The notes under the pieces: model-generated
Databases searched by the model: none
Told to the model about the DNA's origin: nothing
Seen by the model: only the letters and a program-made list of their open reading frames with translations
Made by a program: the position numbers and the translations under genes
Part shown: one piece after another, positions 1 through 9,178 of the stretch
Position numbering within the stretch: position 1 is the stretch's first letter
Layout of the letters: each line of letters opens with the position of its first letter
Assembly: GCA_030068145.1 (NCBI GenBank)
Contig: JAPJBO010000484.1
Location: forward strand, 1 to 64,000
Reading direction: 5' to 3'
Source of the DNA: Diplonema papillatum
Taxonomy: Eukaryota; Euglenozoa; Diplonemea; Diplonemida; Diplonemidae
DNA length: 64,000 nucleotides

Positions 1-155
1 CGGGAGCTCCGTTCGCGCTGCAGTTGATTTCGCGCCTGGCGAAGCACACGAACGACGCCGATCCGACCGTGGCCAACATGACGGTCAGGTACACGTCGGA
101 TCCGGTGGCGCTGGCGCGGGTTCTTCAGACCGGGGACGTGACAAGGTACCTCTGA
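1..155 (+). pseudogene. Tyrosine recombinase, C-terminal end (copy A)
   Basis: The stretch encodes the last residues of the recombinase: the helix LISRLAKHTN and then VRYTSDP, whose tyrosine is the expected nucleophile, followed by a TGA stop ending at 155. The rest of the gene lies to the left of the window. It matches 12830-12984 in copy B. Confidence 0.75.
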
Positions 156-339
156 GGAGGAGGAAGTCGGACAAGAAGCGGAGGCACCCCCCTATGTGCA
201 AGCACCCCGATCCGGACCCCGGCGGCTTGTCGTCCATCAACACCAGCGGTACTCCATCCTTCGGAGGGGGAAGCGGACCCGGCTTCCGGGGACAGAGGAA
301 GAGAAGAAGTCGCCGCTGCACGTCGACTCGGTACCATCA

Positions 340-1885
340 ATGGACGTTGCGGTTCTTCGCCGACGAATGAACGCGCCGACGAGGAAGAGGTTCGATGAGA
401 CTTGGTCCCGGACGTTTTACCCGCAGACGTTCCCTTCGAAGACGTCTTCACCTCCGGGTCGTTCCCGTTTCGAGGCGGCGCATGCGTTTGAGCTGGAAGA
501 GCACGGAATCGCGGAACGTGCCGCTGGTCCGGGTAGAGACATGAACGTGCCGTTCACAGTCGTCGAGGAGAAGGAACGCAAGCTCCGCCAGCGGTTCATC
601 CTGTGGACGTACGACGCGAACCGGGTGGTCGAAGCGGACGGATACGAGGCTCACGTCCCCCTTAGCCACGTGTCGAAGTATCTGCACGCGGTGAATCGAG
701 AGTGCGGCTCGACCCGGGACTTCAGGTGTGGGTTCTACGGGATGGAGATTCCAGCTGCGTCTCGCCGACTTTTCGCCTTTCAGCGACGGCGACGGCAACT
801 GGTGGCAATTGACGAGGCTACCGATTGGCCATTCGTGTGCACCCGAGCTGATGTACACATTGGCGTCGACGACCGCGGGGCACCCAGATTACGTCGACGG
901 CAAGCATGCAGTGTCATCGGAGGTGCTGGTTCACGTCTGGGTGGACAACATCAGATACGCGGGGCCACGCAATCTCGTGTTGAAGGCGACGTCGTATCCG
1001 GACGCCTTGGCTGCCGAGGCACGCATTACGTCGAAGGCTGCGGATACGAGGAACGCGGCATGCCGCTATGAGTTTCTTGGCGTCGACTGGAAGCATAGCG
1101 ACGGCACCGTGGGCGTCTCCGCCAAGATGCAATCGCGTTTGCAGCGCGCCGAGGAGAGTGTTCGAGCGGGTAAGATGTCAGCCGCCGAAATCAAATCCCT
1201 GGCTGGTCGTTTGCTGCACGCGTCGGCGATTGCCGGAGTCTACGTGGGCGAGTACTACTTCGCCCTGAAGTTCTTTCGACTGACGAACGCCCTCAATCGG
1301 GGCGAGAAGTGTCTTGACGAGAACGTGGTTCTGTCACACGGTCTGCAGCGCGCGCTCCCCTCGTGGATGCAGCGTGTTCAGCGTCGCCGAATTGTTCCAG
1401 TCGCTGCTCAATCGCCGAAGTTGGCAGTGTTCGTGGATGCCAGCCTTGATGGTTGGGGAGGTGTACTCGTCGACGTCGACACCAACGACATGGTAGTCGT
1501 CGGCTCTTGTTGGAATCGTGTGGAGAAGCGCCTCCACATAAACCAGCTTGAAGCTATGGCCTTCGAGAGATCCGTGAAGGCCATCTCGCCGGCGTACGCC
1601 GGGTCCACGGTAACGGTCATCGTGGACAACACCTCTGTGCAAGGGGTGGCCCGAAAGGGCGCGTGTTTACGATCGCATATCTTGAACGATGCGGTTGTTC
1701 GTGCTTTGTTGTGTTTGCAGCAACTGAAGGTTGCGCTGTCCGTTAGGTGGGACTGGAGCGCAGGGAATCCCGCTGATCTGCCATCGCGGGTGCCGTTGGC
1801 ATCTCTCACCGAACAAAACTTTTCGGATATGTCACTGGCGGTCAGGAGCTTTGTTCTGACTGGCGTCATGGGTCCGGCGGTGTGA
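340..1885 (+). pseudogene. Reverse transcriptase-RNase H of the YR retroelement (copy A), frameshifted
   Basis: The likely start is ATG at 340. The first part carries the RT N-terminal motifs and motif A (DFRCGFYGMEIP). Near 780-783 the frame must move by +1 to continue into LPIGHSCAPELM and the catalytic box VWVDNIRYAG. The RNase H domain follows with all expected acidic positions: VFVDASLDGWGG, INQLEAMAF, VIVDNTSVQG and NPADLPSR. The usual second aspartate of the RT box reads as Asn (VDN). The same reading and the same frame break occur in copies B and C. Confidence 0.75.
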
Positions 1886-2033
1886 CCTCCTGGGCTAGCC
1901 TGTTCTCTCACCAACCGTGGCTATCTCGGGGGGGTTACCCCAACGGAAGTGATTTCTCCCCTTTTCCCCTTTCTCCTGAGCTGGAAAGACAGAAGCATGT
2001 GCCCATGCCTGAGTGAGTAGCCGGCGGAGAATT

Positions 2034-2111
2034 CTTGCGATCCATCGTGGGAATTCCACAAAGGCAAACGAACGCTCTCCAGGAATATATCGGTTGGCCG
2101 GGTAGGAATTT
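2034..2111. repeat. Right inverted terminal repeat, copy A
   Basis: This 78-base segment is the near-perfect reverse complement of the left end of copy C (18283-18360); it contains the palindrome-flanking core AGGAATATATCGGTTGG. Copies B and C have the same right end at 14863-14940 and 22504-22581. Confidence 0.85.
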
Positions 2112-2289
2112 AGAAGGAGGGCTCACCGGGTTCCAGCAAAGTTTGCTGAGCCGGACGTCCAGTAGCTGTACCCCCTTCTGCAATACCTATGCCTCTTCTG
2201 TGGTGTCATCTGCCTCGCACGTGGGGGCCTCATAGCACCCACATGAACAAAAAACATTCTTCGCATCGTAAAACATACGTTTGTTGTGC

Positions 2290-2441
2290 ACGTCGACCTT
2301 GGCACCAGCTGCGATCAATTCCTTGACAACTTCTGAGTGACCTTTCGAGCTGGCACAATACAGAGCCGTGAAACCATCTGTGTCATTGAGTGAGCGGCTA
2401 AAATGTACAACGACACCAACACAATGTGTGGGTGGTAGCAA
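2290..2441 (-). pseudogene. Single ankyrin repeat coding fragment (unit A)
   Basis: The minus strand reads NDTDGFTALYCASSKGHSE and then VVKELIAAGAKVDV, the signature of one ankyrin repeat (TALHxAxxxGHxEVVKxLIxxGAxVD). No neighbouring repeats or start are evident, so this is a fragment or an exon. The matching segments in units B and C differ by small indels concentrated exactly here. Confidence 0.5.
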
Positions 2442-2700
2442 TCAGATGCAGACTGCATCACGGGCAGCCTGAAGCGGGAGGTGTTACTTTCAGATTCACG
2501 TCTCAGGGTCGAGACGCAGGCGACAGAGAATGGATGATCTTGGGCAAACACAAATCTTCCGTGTCATATGGTGACATGTGGCATCTTCTTGTCCGGAAAG
2601 TACATGTTGTGAGCCGCTCTCCACATTGGAATTCGGTGTTTTTCTTTGGTTCCATCTTTGTTTGATAAGGGAACAAGGGAAAACGACATTCACCGATCTG

Positions 2701-2889
2701 CTATGTATCATCCTGCTTCTTGCATGTCAAAACGTTGTGACCCGAATCACCACATCTGGTGCACTTTCGTTTCTTTGCTGCTGGCGGTGGGTCACTTGAC
2801 GTGCCGCGCTTGGAGCCCTTTCGTGGTTTGTTGATTACCCTCGGAGCATATTCGTTTGCAACAACCACATCGAAGGGGACGGACCTCAC
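2701..2889 (-). pseudogene. CCHC zinc-knuckle protein C-terminus (unit A)
   Basis: The minus strand encodes a basic linker (KPRKGSKRG, AAKKRK) followed by CTRCGDSGHNVLTC, a textbook C-x2-C-x4-H-x4-C knuckle, then KKQDDT and a stop. Such a terminal knuckle after a basic proline-rich linker is common in Mutator-like transposases and in Gag proteins. The upstream catalytic part is not present, so the family is inferred only. Confidence 0.5.
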
Positions 2890-2983
2890 CCTTGCTTTTC
2901 ATCCTTCGCTTTTTTCCCTGCCCCCCAAGAGCGGTACCGTCACGGGAGGAAGTATCATATTATACCCACGGTTGGCATGTAAT

Positions 2984-3095
2984 AAGTATTATTAGATTTG
3001 ATTAGATTTTATTAGATATTATTAGCCTGATTATTACGTATTATTAGATCTAATAATGGGTAATAACTAATAATTTCTAATAATTATTATTATTG
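2984..3095. repeat. AATAAT-rich array, type 1
   Basis: An AT-rich array built from ATTATTAGAT and TAATAATTTCTAATAAT motifs in both orientations. Further copies are at 15800-15910, 23440-23540 and 25783-25903. The spread of short degenerate motifs in both orientations resembles the subterminal arrays of large DNA transposons; no terminal repeat could be fixed. Confidence 0.6.
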
Positions 3096-3345
3096 GGAAA
3101 AATAAATTCCCTCTGGTGGAAATGGCTTGCGGAGCGTGACGATAAATTTCGTTTATTTTTTGACAGGATTCCGTTGTGTTTGCACAGGCCGGACAAATAA
3201 ACGAATTTATTTTTTCCGATCTCGGAATTTATTTTGCGCCGCCAGCTATTTTCAGTCGAAACAAATAAATGAAATTTATTGTCCCTAGGGAAATAAATTC
3301 GTTTATTTTTCCGACTGAAAACTGCTAGCTGGCGGCGCAGAATAA
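3083..3345. repeat. Foldback block rich in AAATAAACGAATTTATT
   Basis: The block holds several short palindromic motifs around AATAAACGAATTTATT and a longer inverted repeat: GCGCCGCCAGCTA near 3238 is repeated as its reverse complement near 3331-3345. A second copy at 25205-25449 stops before the closing arm. No coding potential was seen. Confidence 0.65.
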
Positions 3346-3655
3346 GGTCGTAGGCAGAAATCTGTAGGGGAGACCCCTCGCAAAAATTCTCCCTGTGTTG
3401 AGTGAAATCGCGTGTTTTGAGCTCGTTTTGAGTCTAATTCATCCTTTCTGATCCATATCAAGACCTCGCAGAAAGAAAACCGCAGCACTTGTCAGCAGCG
3501 CTCATCCAACAGTCCTACCCAGCACGACAGCACCTGTGCAGTCCTTCATGCAAGCGCCCATGCAAGCAGCATCGTATGTTGTGAACTACAACGTCAACCT
3601 GCCGGGACTCCCCCAGTTGCAGCAGAACAACCAGGCACATTGATCTGTGACCCGT
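3346..3655. other. No recognisable feature
   Basis: This stretch of unit A is not repeated elsewhere in the window. Short open frames exist on both strands, none with family motifs. Confidence 0.4.
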
Positions 3656-3845
3656 CACTTACAACAACTCCACTCCTACACAACGTTCTGCTACGCAATG
3701 TCTCAGACACACAACGTTCTGCTACGCAACGTTCTGCTAAACACCAACGTAACTGCAAAGCAATATGCTCAACGTCTTACACAACGTTCTGCCGTGCACA
3801 TTTGCTACGCAACGTTCTGCTAGACACCAACATAACTGCAAAGCA
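3656..3845. repeat. Tandem repeat around ACAACGTTCTGCTACGC
   Basis: The unit ACAACGTTCTGCTACGC recurs about six times with variable spacers, including two copies of a longer module that ends AACTGCAAAGCA. It occurs only in unit A. Confidence 0.65.
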
Positions 3846-3989
3846 GTGTGGTTTTCTTTCCATCCTCGGGAATTTATTTTTCCCAATAAAATCATTCCGC
3901 TCGTGGCTCGGGGTTGCAAACCCCCCCTCGGGCCTCCCTCGGGACTAAAACCGACACCTCGGCAAAATAAACGGAAATTATCTTGCCGA

Positions 3990-5097
3990 ATAAATGCTTA
4001 TTACCTGGTAATAATTTCTCATAATTTCTAACAAAGTCTAATAATTTCTAATAATCTAATAATCGCCTGCAGAGAGTCCCCAGGAAGTGGGAGGATCAGG
4101 GAAAGACTACTCAGTCGGGCTAGGGTCTTGGCAATGAAGCCGCGAAAATGGAGGGAACCCAGAAATCAAAGTAGCTACGGCCCAAATCTCAGATTTTGTA
4201 CTCAGTGAAAATATCCGATTTAGCTCTCGGTGAAAATCTCAGATTCAGCTTTCGGTGAAGATCTGCAGATTGTTCCTTCCATCTCACATTTTGCACTCAG
4301 CCCAAAACTCTCATGCGAGTTCAAAATCTGCGAGTTCGTGAGCGCAAACCCGGCGCCCGCCCAGAAAACATCACGGTCCCGGACGATGCTCAATGGCGAC
4401 AAACGCAAAGAAGAAGAGACACGAAAACAACACCAGAATCCATGCCAGGCAAGAGACTGGGTGGCCTGGCAGTGCAAGCCAAGCGGTGATGCCAAGGTGC
4501 TTTTAGGCAATGATATTGTATTAGTGTCGCCCCATAGTGCACTTAATCACCGCAAGTCCCAGCGCTTCATCAAAGCGGTTGTGGGCAAGCCGTGGTGAAA
4601 AGGCAGGACGTGACAATGGTGCTTGCAGAAGACAGCCCGAAGAACCGGCAGAAGATTCCAAGGAGGCCGTACATTCTGTGTGCAGATGAAAGTGAAATGA
4701 CACCGGGATCTTATTGTCTGCTTCGGTCGGGTTCCAGCGAATGCCGAAACGCACCACGCACATCATCAAAGACCACATGCAACGGACTGTATGCCCAGCG
4801 AGCGGGATTCGTGCTCAAAAGAAGGTTTCCCAGATGAAGTTAAACCCCCATTCTGCCCTAAGAATACGGGTTCTGGCGGGTAGAGGTCGCATACCCCACA
4901 TGCCACATCATCGTCCTCTGCCGGGATCTTGCCTCAAACCTCTCCTACCTCTTTTGGCATCCTTCCATTTCGACTTAGCAACTAACGGAATTGCGAACGG
5001 GATGAAAGGAACAGCTTGGACGCACCAACACCCACTGTGACGATCACCTTCCACTCCTAGGGGCACTTTTGCTGTGAGAATGCATGGGAAAGTCGGG
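3990..5097. repeat. Dispersed block with a 122-codon ORF (unit A copy)
   Basis: The block is repeated at 15905-16847 and 30285-31140. It opens with AATAATTTCTCATAATTT, then carries short internal repeats of the form AATCTCAGATT ... CTCGGTGAA (4170-4330) and the ORF at 4230-4598. The unit B copy lacks about 175 bases (4736-4911 here); the unit C copy lacks everything after the equivalent of 4842. The function is unknown. Confidence 0.6.
4230..4598 (+). CDS. Hypothetical protein, 122 aa, in the dispersed block
   Basis: The protein is basic and polar in its middle (KRKEEETRKQHQ) and ends with a more folded-looking segment (DWVAWQCKPSGDAKVLLGNDIVLV). I recognise no family. The predicted protein is the same in the copies at 16148-16516 and 30526-30894. 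That may reflect recent duplication rather than selection, because the flanking non-coding DNA is also nearly unchanged. Confidence 0.3.
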   Translation: MKISDSAFGEDLQIVPSISHFALSPKLSCEFKICEFVSANPAPAQKTSRSRTMLNGDKRKEEETRKQHQNPCQARDWVAWQCKPSGDAKVLLGNDIVLVSPHSALNHRKSQRFIKAVVGKPW

Positions 5098-5262
5098 TAA
5101 TAATGGATTATTACCTGGTAATAATATCTAACAATAGGTAATAATTTCCAATAATCAGGTAATAATATCTAATAATTTCAGGAACCAGGTAATAATATCT
5201 AATAATTTCTAATAAAATCTAATAATTTGGGGCGGATTTCGGAAATCTAATAATAGGTAATA
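5098..5262. repeat. AATAAT-rich array, type 3
   Basis: The array uses TAATAATATCTAATAATTTC and ACCTGGTAATAA motifs; a second copy lies at 16848-17012. It separates the 122-codon block from the GC-rich block in units A and B. The corresponding array is missing in unit C. Confidence 0.6.
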
Positions 5263-5369
5263 ATCGTGGCGGTTTTGGGGGGGGCGCCAGGTTTATTTCC
5301 GGCCAACATTTTTTCCAACCAACATTTTTTTGGTAAAAGCAAGTTGTACTTAGCAGATTTCATACTACA
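5263..5369. repeat. Short GC-rich block (CGTGGCGGTTTTGGGGGG), unit A copy
   Basis: A block of about 105 bases repeated at 17013-17116 and 31140-31245. In units B and C it runs without a break into the CCTAGTCAGG block. Here it is interrupted at 5369 by the inserted transposon, so B and C serve as empty-site references. Confidence 0.7.
5365..5369. other. Target-site duplication CTACA (left)
   Basis: CTACA occurs immediately before the left terminal repeat and again at 9599-9603 after the right one. The empty sites in units B and C carry it once. Confidence 0.9.
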
Positions 5370-5480
5370 TGAGCCAATTCACCTAGCCCCCCTGAAAATG
5401 ACTTTAGCTCGATTACGCGTCGATTACACTCGATTACACTCGATTACGCTCGATTACGCTCGATTACACTCGATCAACTT
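5370..5480. repeat. Left terminal inverted repeat and CGATTACACT subterminal array
   Basis: The terminal repeat covers about 23 bases and is mirrored at 9576-9598 with one mismatch. It is followed by seven or so 10-base repeats of CGATTACACT or CGATTACGCT. Such arrays are typical transposase binding sites, though that role is inferred here. Confidence 0.8.
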
Positions 5481-5648
5481 TTGGGTGAATTGGGGGGGTA
5501 CTGCAGTAATTGATTAACGGCGTAACACTCAGGCAATCTTGATTGGTCGGTTCAACGTACCCACTAACGCACCTTCTTCCGGGGCTAAAAAGGTGCTGAT
5601 GACAGGATATTGAAATCGGAATAAAAACAAGAATATTAGTCTGAAAAA

Positions 5649-7823
5649 ATGCCCGAGACAGGCCGTGCAGCTGGAGACCAGGAAGTTCGGGCTGACTTGC
5701 GGAAGCAGGTTGTCGAGTGCATACGGGCTCGGGTACCAGTATCTCGCATTAGCTCGCATATATTCAATTTAGCGCAGCTAGTACTTGGGCCTTTCGGCAT
5801 TCCGTGCGGGCCAGTTCCAGGCGATAGGGCTGTTCGCCGAGCGCTTGGTAGGCACCTTGTCCTCGGTGACATGGAGTTTCTGCTCCGGCTTGGGGGTGGT
5901 GACTTCGTCATTGCCGGGGATGCAGGAGAGCTTCCGGGGAGCAAGGATATCCTCTGCCTGACGTTCTCGTACCTGGACACGATGGAGCAGAGGTGGAGGA
6001 CGCGGCTTGTGCTTGCAGCACTTGTGCGGCAGAAGGATCCAGCAACGACGACGAAGTATCTCCAGTACGTGCTGGACTACTTTCAGAAGCTGCAAGAGTC
6101 GCTCCTTGCCTTGGGGTTCGATCTCCCTGGCGATGCACTGCTCCCAAGGATGAAGAAGGTTGTTACAGACAGAGGCCTCTTCACGACGGCTAGTGAGTTG
6201 TACGCCTGTGGGGCCGTCGACGAGGTCATCATGGAGCCCGTGCATCGCCTGCACCTTGCTGACAAAGCCGTCCAAAAATGTCTGGCGACCGACCTTCCTT
6301 TGCGATCACTCATTCCATTGGCGTATGATTTCATCGCAGGAAACGATGCCTTCCACCACTGGCTGGAAGAAAACGCTGGCGTGAGCCCAGCAGGCGTGTT
6401 TTGGGCACCAGTCAAAGCCGGTCGGTTTTCAACACTGACGGCCGGAGCTTACAGCCTTTCAGAAGAGATTCGGGGAAAACCTCTTGCCGAGTGGGCGCGG
6501 CTTTATCTTTCCACGCGGCAAGTCCTGCTGTACGCGTCCAGCCCAATAGCAAAGAAGCGTGTGCCAAACCGGTTCCTCAAGCTGTATGAGGCCCTCGTGG
6601 GCACGTCGTTCCTTCCGAAGCTCCGCGTCCTCCGCTTGCTGTTCACGTCGCTCTGCTATCCTCTGACGCACTTGCTTTGGCATCTTGACCAGCTCGGCAC
6701 CGTCAAGGAGGCGTGGTGCAGCATCCTGTGTTGCCTCTGCAAGAATGTGGGTGACCACGATCTTCAGAAATTGGTCGTGCAGGGCAAGAAGGACTGGTTC
6801 GGATGCGTCGTCCCGTTGCAGATCCGAGTGGTGGAAACCGCATCCAAGTCGAAGCTGAAGTTCGGTGTTGTGGAACTCGAAGATGTTTTCCTTGTCGAGG
6901 ACAAGCCTGGTGCAAAGCTATCTGGATACGCAGCAGCTTTAAAAGACGCCCTCGCTCCCCATCGACAGTCCGACATACCCCAAGAAATTGAGTGTACTGC
7001 AGTCTCCGAGGAAGCCGAAGTTCTGGTTGGGCACGTAATGAAATACGTGCGGCATTTCAAGCGCCTAGAATTCGACAAGTACATCAACATGTCGAATGCA
7101 GCCAACGCACCCCCGAACTGCAATCCGAATTTAACGGAAACCCCTGTAGGTGTGGTGAAGCAGACTGTTGAAGACTGCAAGAACCAGACTGTCACCGATG
7201 AGGTACTCAGGGGTATAGCTGTTATTCGAGGAGGAAACGAACCTGAGATCAGCGAGTGGCTGCTTCGGGACTGCGCCGTTTCGACTCTTTGTGATACGGT
7301 GTACCGTTCATGGGAAAACTGCATTGAAAGGTCCCACCGCCTGGCAGACGAGTTCGAAGCACACACCCAGCGAAAACAGAATCTTGCTGATGAAAGCCAG
7401 CGCAAGCGCGATGCAAGGGAAGAGATCGCGAAGACACGCTTGGAGGCAATCGAGCAGTTGACCCCGAAGGAGATTGCTGAAAACGGCACTCGCGCATGCG
7501 TATTGAGTCAAAGCATGAAGCGACGCCTTCCCAAAAAGGGCAAAATGAGCGACCTTCTCGAAGCCATCATCGCCTTCGACAAGTCCGACTTCAAGCTGCC
7601 GACTACCTACGGCAAGGTCGGGCGAAAGCGTCCGGAGAAGCCCGGGGGAAAGCACTCTGTGAAACGTCGGAAAAAGAACCCTACGGTTAAGGCTGGGAAA
7701 TCATCGAACAAGTCAGGCAGTAGTACCTCGTCCAATGGGTCCGACAATTCCGACGAGTCCGACAATTCTGACGAGTCCGACGAGTCCGACAGCGCCGACG
7801 ATTCGTCAAGCGCTGACTCCTGA
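5649..7823 (+). CDS. Transposase-like protein, 724 aa, probably hAT-related
   Basis: The start is the ATG at 5649, the first in the frame after the left terminal array. A plausible RNase H-fold core can be traced: FVIAGDAGEL near residue 88 (first Asp), KKVVTDRGLF near 170 (second Asp), and a PVHRLHLADKAV box near 200 that matches the hAT [C/D]xxHxLxLA signature; KLYEALVG near 305 may hold the third acid. The C-terminus has a coiled charged segment (580-620), a basic stretch (RKRPEKPGGKHSVKRRKKN) suited to nuclear import, and a Ser/Asp tail. No zinc finger is present in this protein. The family call rests on motifs only. Confidence 0.6.
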   Translation: MPETGRAAGDQEVRADLRKQVVECIRARVPVSRISSHIFNLAQLVLGPFGIPCGPVPGDRAVRRALGRHLVLGDMEFLLRLGGGDFVIAGDAGELPGSKDILCLTFSYLDTMEQRWRTRLVLAALVRQKDPATTTKYLQYVLDYFQKLQESLLALGFDLPGDALLPRMKKVVTDRGLFTTASELYACGAVDEVIMEPVHRLHLADKAVQKCLATDLPLRSLIPLAYDFIAGNDAFHHWLEENAGVSPAGVFWAPVKAGRFSTLTAGAYSLSEEIRGKPLAEWARLYLSTRQVLLYASSPIAKKRVPNRFLKLYEALVGTSFLPKLRVLRLLFTSLCYPLTHLLWHLDQLGTVKEAWCSILCCLCKNVGDHDLQKLVVQGKKDWFGCVVPLQIRVVETASKSKLKFGVVELEDVFLVEDKPGAKLSGYAAALKDALAPHRQSDIPQEIECTAVSEEAEVLVGHVMKYVRHFKRLEFDKYINMSNAANAPPNCNPNLTETPVGVVKQTVEDCKNQTVTDEVLRGIAVIRGGNEPEISEWLLRDCAVSTLCDTVYRSWENCIERSHRLADEFEAHTQRKQNLADESQRKRDAREEIAKTRLEAIEQLTPKEIAENGTRACVLSQSMKRRLPKKGKMSDLLEAIIAFDKSDFKLPTTYGKVGRKRPEKPGGKHSVKRRKKNPTVKAGKSSNKSGSSTSSNGSDNSDESDNSDESDESDSADDSSSADS

Positions 7824-8152
7824 TTAACCATGGGTCACTTTAGCTTCTCGTTCCTCTGCTCAAGTAATTTTGTTTGCGGTCAGCAGGCTCATTTTCATTC
7901 AGACGACGTCCTCATTCTTGCTGCTCTTACATAAACCATCTGGCCTGTACGGACTCTACGAAAACGCATGCCGTCATATGTTTGTCCCATCTCTCTTGCG
8001 TTCTTGTCGTTCTCTATCAGTGGCTGTCGTGCATTCGATGCCTTGTCTCGAATGTTGTGTGCGTTCAAGCGTGTGATCTGGTTGTGCTTCGCTTCGTGCT
8101 GCATTGATAATCTTTCATTGTGAACTTTATTGCAGGGGGTTTGAATTCTAAG

Positions 8153-9178
8153 ATGCCGCGCGAGAATGAGATCAGCTTCACCATGAAGGTGATTTGGGGG
8201 GAGCGCACAAAAAAGCTCCTTACCAAAAAGGACCGAACAGCGGCCGCAGAGGCCGTTTTGTACGTTGAGCAGGGGGGTGACGACCTTGCGCAGTACGTCA
8301 AAAAGGCACGAGACGCAGCGGTGCCGATCGCGCGAAGGGAGGGCTTTACTGTCTCCCTAGCCCCCACCGCCGTTCGGTACACGCTGCCGAAATCCGCCGC
8401 GCGCCTCGACGACGATGACACCGGCATCCGCGAGGTCGTTGGGCCGGCGGACTTGTTCGCAGCAGCCAGAGCGGACGCACGACAGCTTATTGTCGTGCTG
8501 GACGCAACCGAGAAGCGGGCGGCAGGCAAGCAAGCGAACACAGCGGCCCAGCTAGCCGCTAAGTTAACCGGCGCCGACCTGCAACCGGCCTTCAAGGTCG
8601 GTAAAGGCATCTCGCCCACCGTATCTTGCGTGGGATGCTCAAAGGTGGTGTTCGTCGCCAAGGAGGGGGACAAGGACAAGCTCAGGCTAGCCCCCTACGA
8701 AGCCCACATAAGCGGCTGTGAAAAGGGCGCCGCTCTGCTGGAGAAGACCGCGGTGGCTGCGGTCGAGAAGAAGCGAGGGTCTCATTTGCAAGACTCTCGA
8801 GTTGGGGCTCAAGCGCGACGAGAGGAAGAAAGGCGAGCCGCTGCCGCGAAAGAGGATCTGTCCAGCTACAGATCTCTTTTCGACATCTGGAAGAAGCCGA
8901 AGCCGACGAAGCCTGCAGGCACGAGCACAGCCGAAGACAGGGCCTCGGAGCTACCGGATGCTGACCCGCCGGGGGAGCTACCGGATGCTGACCCGCCGGT
9001 GGAGCTACCGGATGCTGACCCGCCGGTGGAGCAACCGGATGCTGACCAGCCGGTGGAGCTACCGGATGCTGACCAGCCGGTGGAGCTACCGGATGCTGAC
9101 CCGCCAGGGACTGTCCTGGTGAAGAGGAAGGCAGAGGAGTGCCAAGAGCCGAGGAAGAAGCTCGTCTTTCTGCTGTAG
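8153..9178 (+). CDS. BED-type zinc-finger protein, 341 aa, second gene of the transposon
   Basis: The first ATG in the frame is 8153. A finger CVGC followed about 25 residues later by HISGC fits the C-x2-C ... H-x3-C pattern of BED fingers, the DNA-binding domain usually fused to the N-terminus of hAT transposases. The middle is Ala/Lys/Glu-rich and probably helical. Residues from about 266 are six tandem copies of a 9-residue unit ELPDADPPV, and the C-terminus is basic. Its place next to the finger-less transposase suggests it supplies DNA binding in trans; this is inference. Confidence 0.5.
   Translation: MPRENEISFTMKVIWGERTKKLLTKKDRTAAAEAVLYVEQGGDDLAQYVKKARDAAVPIARREGFTVSLAPTAVRYTLPKSAARLDDDDTGIREVVGPADLFAAARADARQLIVVLDATEKRAAGKQANTAAQLAAKLTGADLQPAFKVGKGISPTVSCVGCSKVVFVAKEGDKDKLRLAPYEAHISGCEKGAALLEKTAVAAVEKKRGSHLQDSRVGAQARREEERRAAAAKEDLSSYRSLFDIWKKPKPTKPAGTSTAEDRASELPDADPPGELPDADPPVELPDADPPVEQPDADQPVELPDADQPVELPDADPPGTVLVKRKAEECQEPRKKLVFLL
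8948..9109 (+). repeat. 27-bp tandem repeat inside the BED-finger gene
   Basis: Six copies of a 27-base unit encode ELPDADPPV with Gln for Leu or Pro substitutions. All three forward frames and two reverse frames stay open across it, as expected for a repeat length divisible by three. Confidence 0.85.

Larger units (their letters stand above)
1..2111 (+). mobile_element. Tyrosine-recombinase (YR) retroelement, copy A, 5' part outside the window
   Basis: This is the 3' half of a retroelement that is present twice more in the window, at 10672-14940 and 18283-22581. It starts inside the recombinase gene at the window edge, continues through the RT-RNase H region and ends with the right inverted terminal repeat at 2034-2111. 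The coding stretch reads the same as in the other two copies. Elements that integrate by a tyrosine recombinase (DIRS, Ngaro and VIPER groups) copy themselves through RNA but do not use a DDE integrase and leave no target duplication. Confidence 0.85.
2112..2990 (-). repeat. Shared 3' flank of the retroelement (unit A), with minus-strand coding fragments
   Basis: This flank follows the right terminal repeat in all three units (2112-2990, 14941-15800, 22582-23440). On the minus strand it encodes a CCHC zinc knuckle and, further on, one ankyrin repeat. Because the same flank follows each copy, either the retroelement is embedded in a larger repeat or the whole segment was duplicated after insertion. 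Confidence 0.6.

Noticed and set aside
5405-5480. CGATTACACT array as a CRISPR array
   Set aside because: The units are 10 bases, directly adjacent, without spacers, and lie in transposon ends of a eukaryotic genome.
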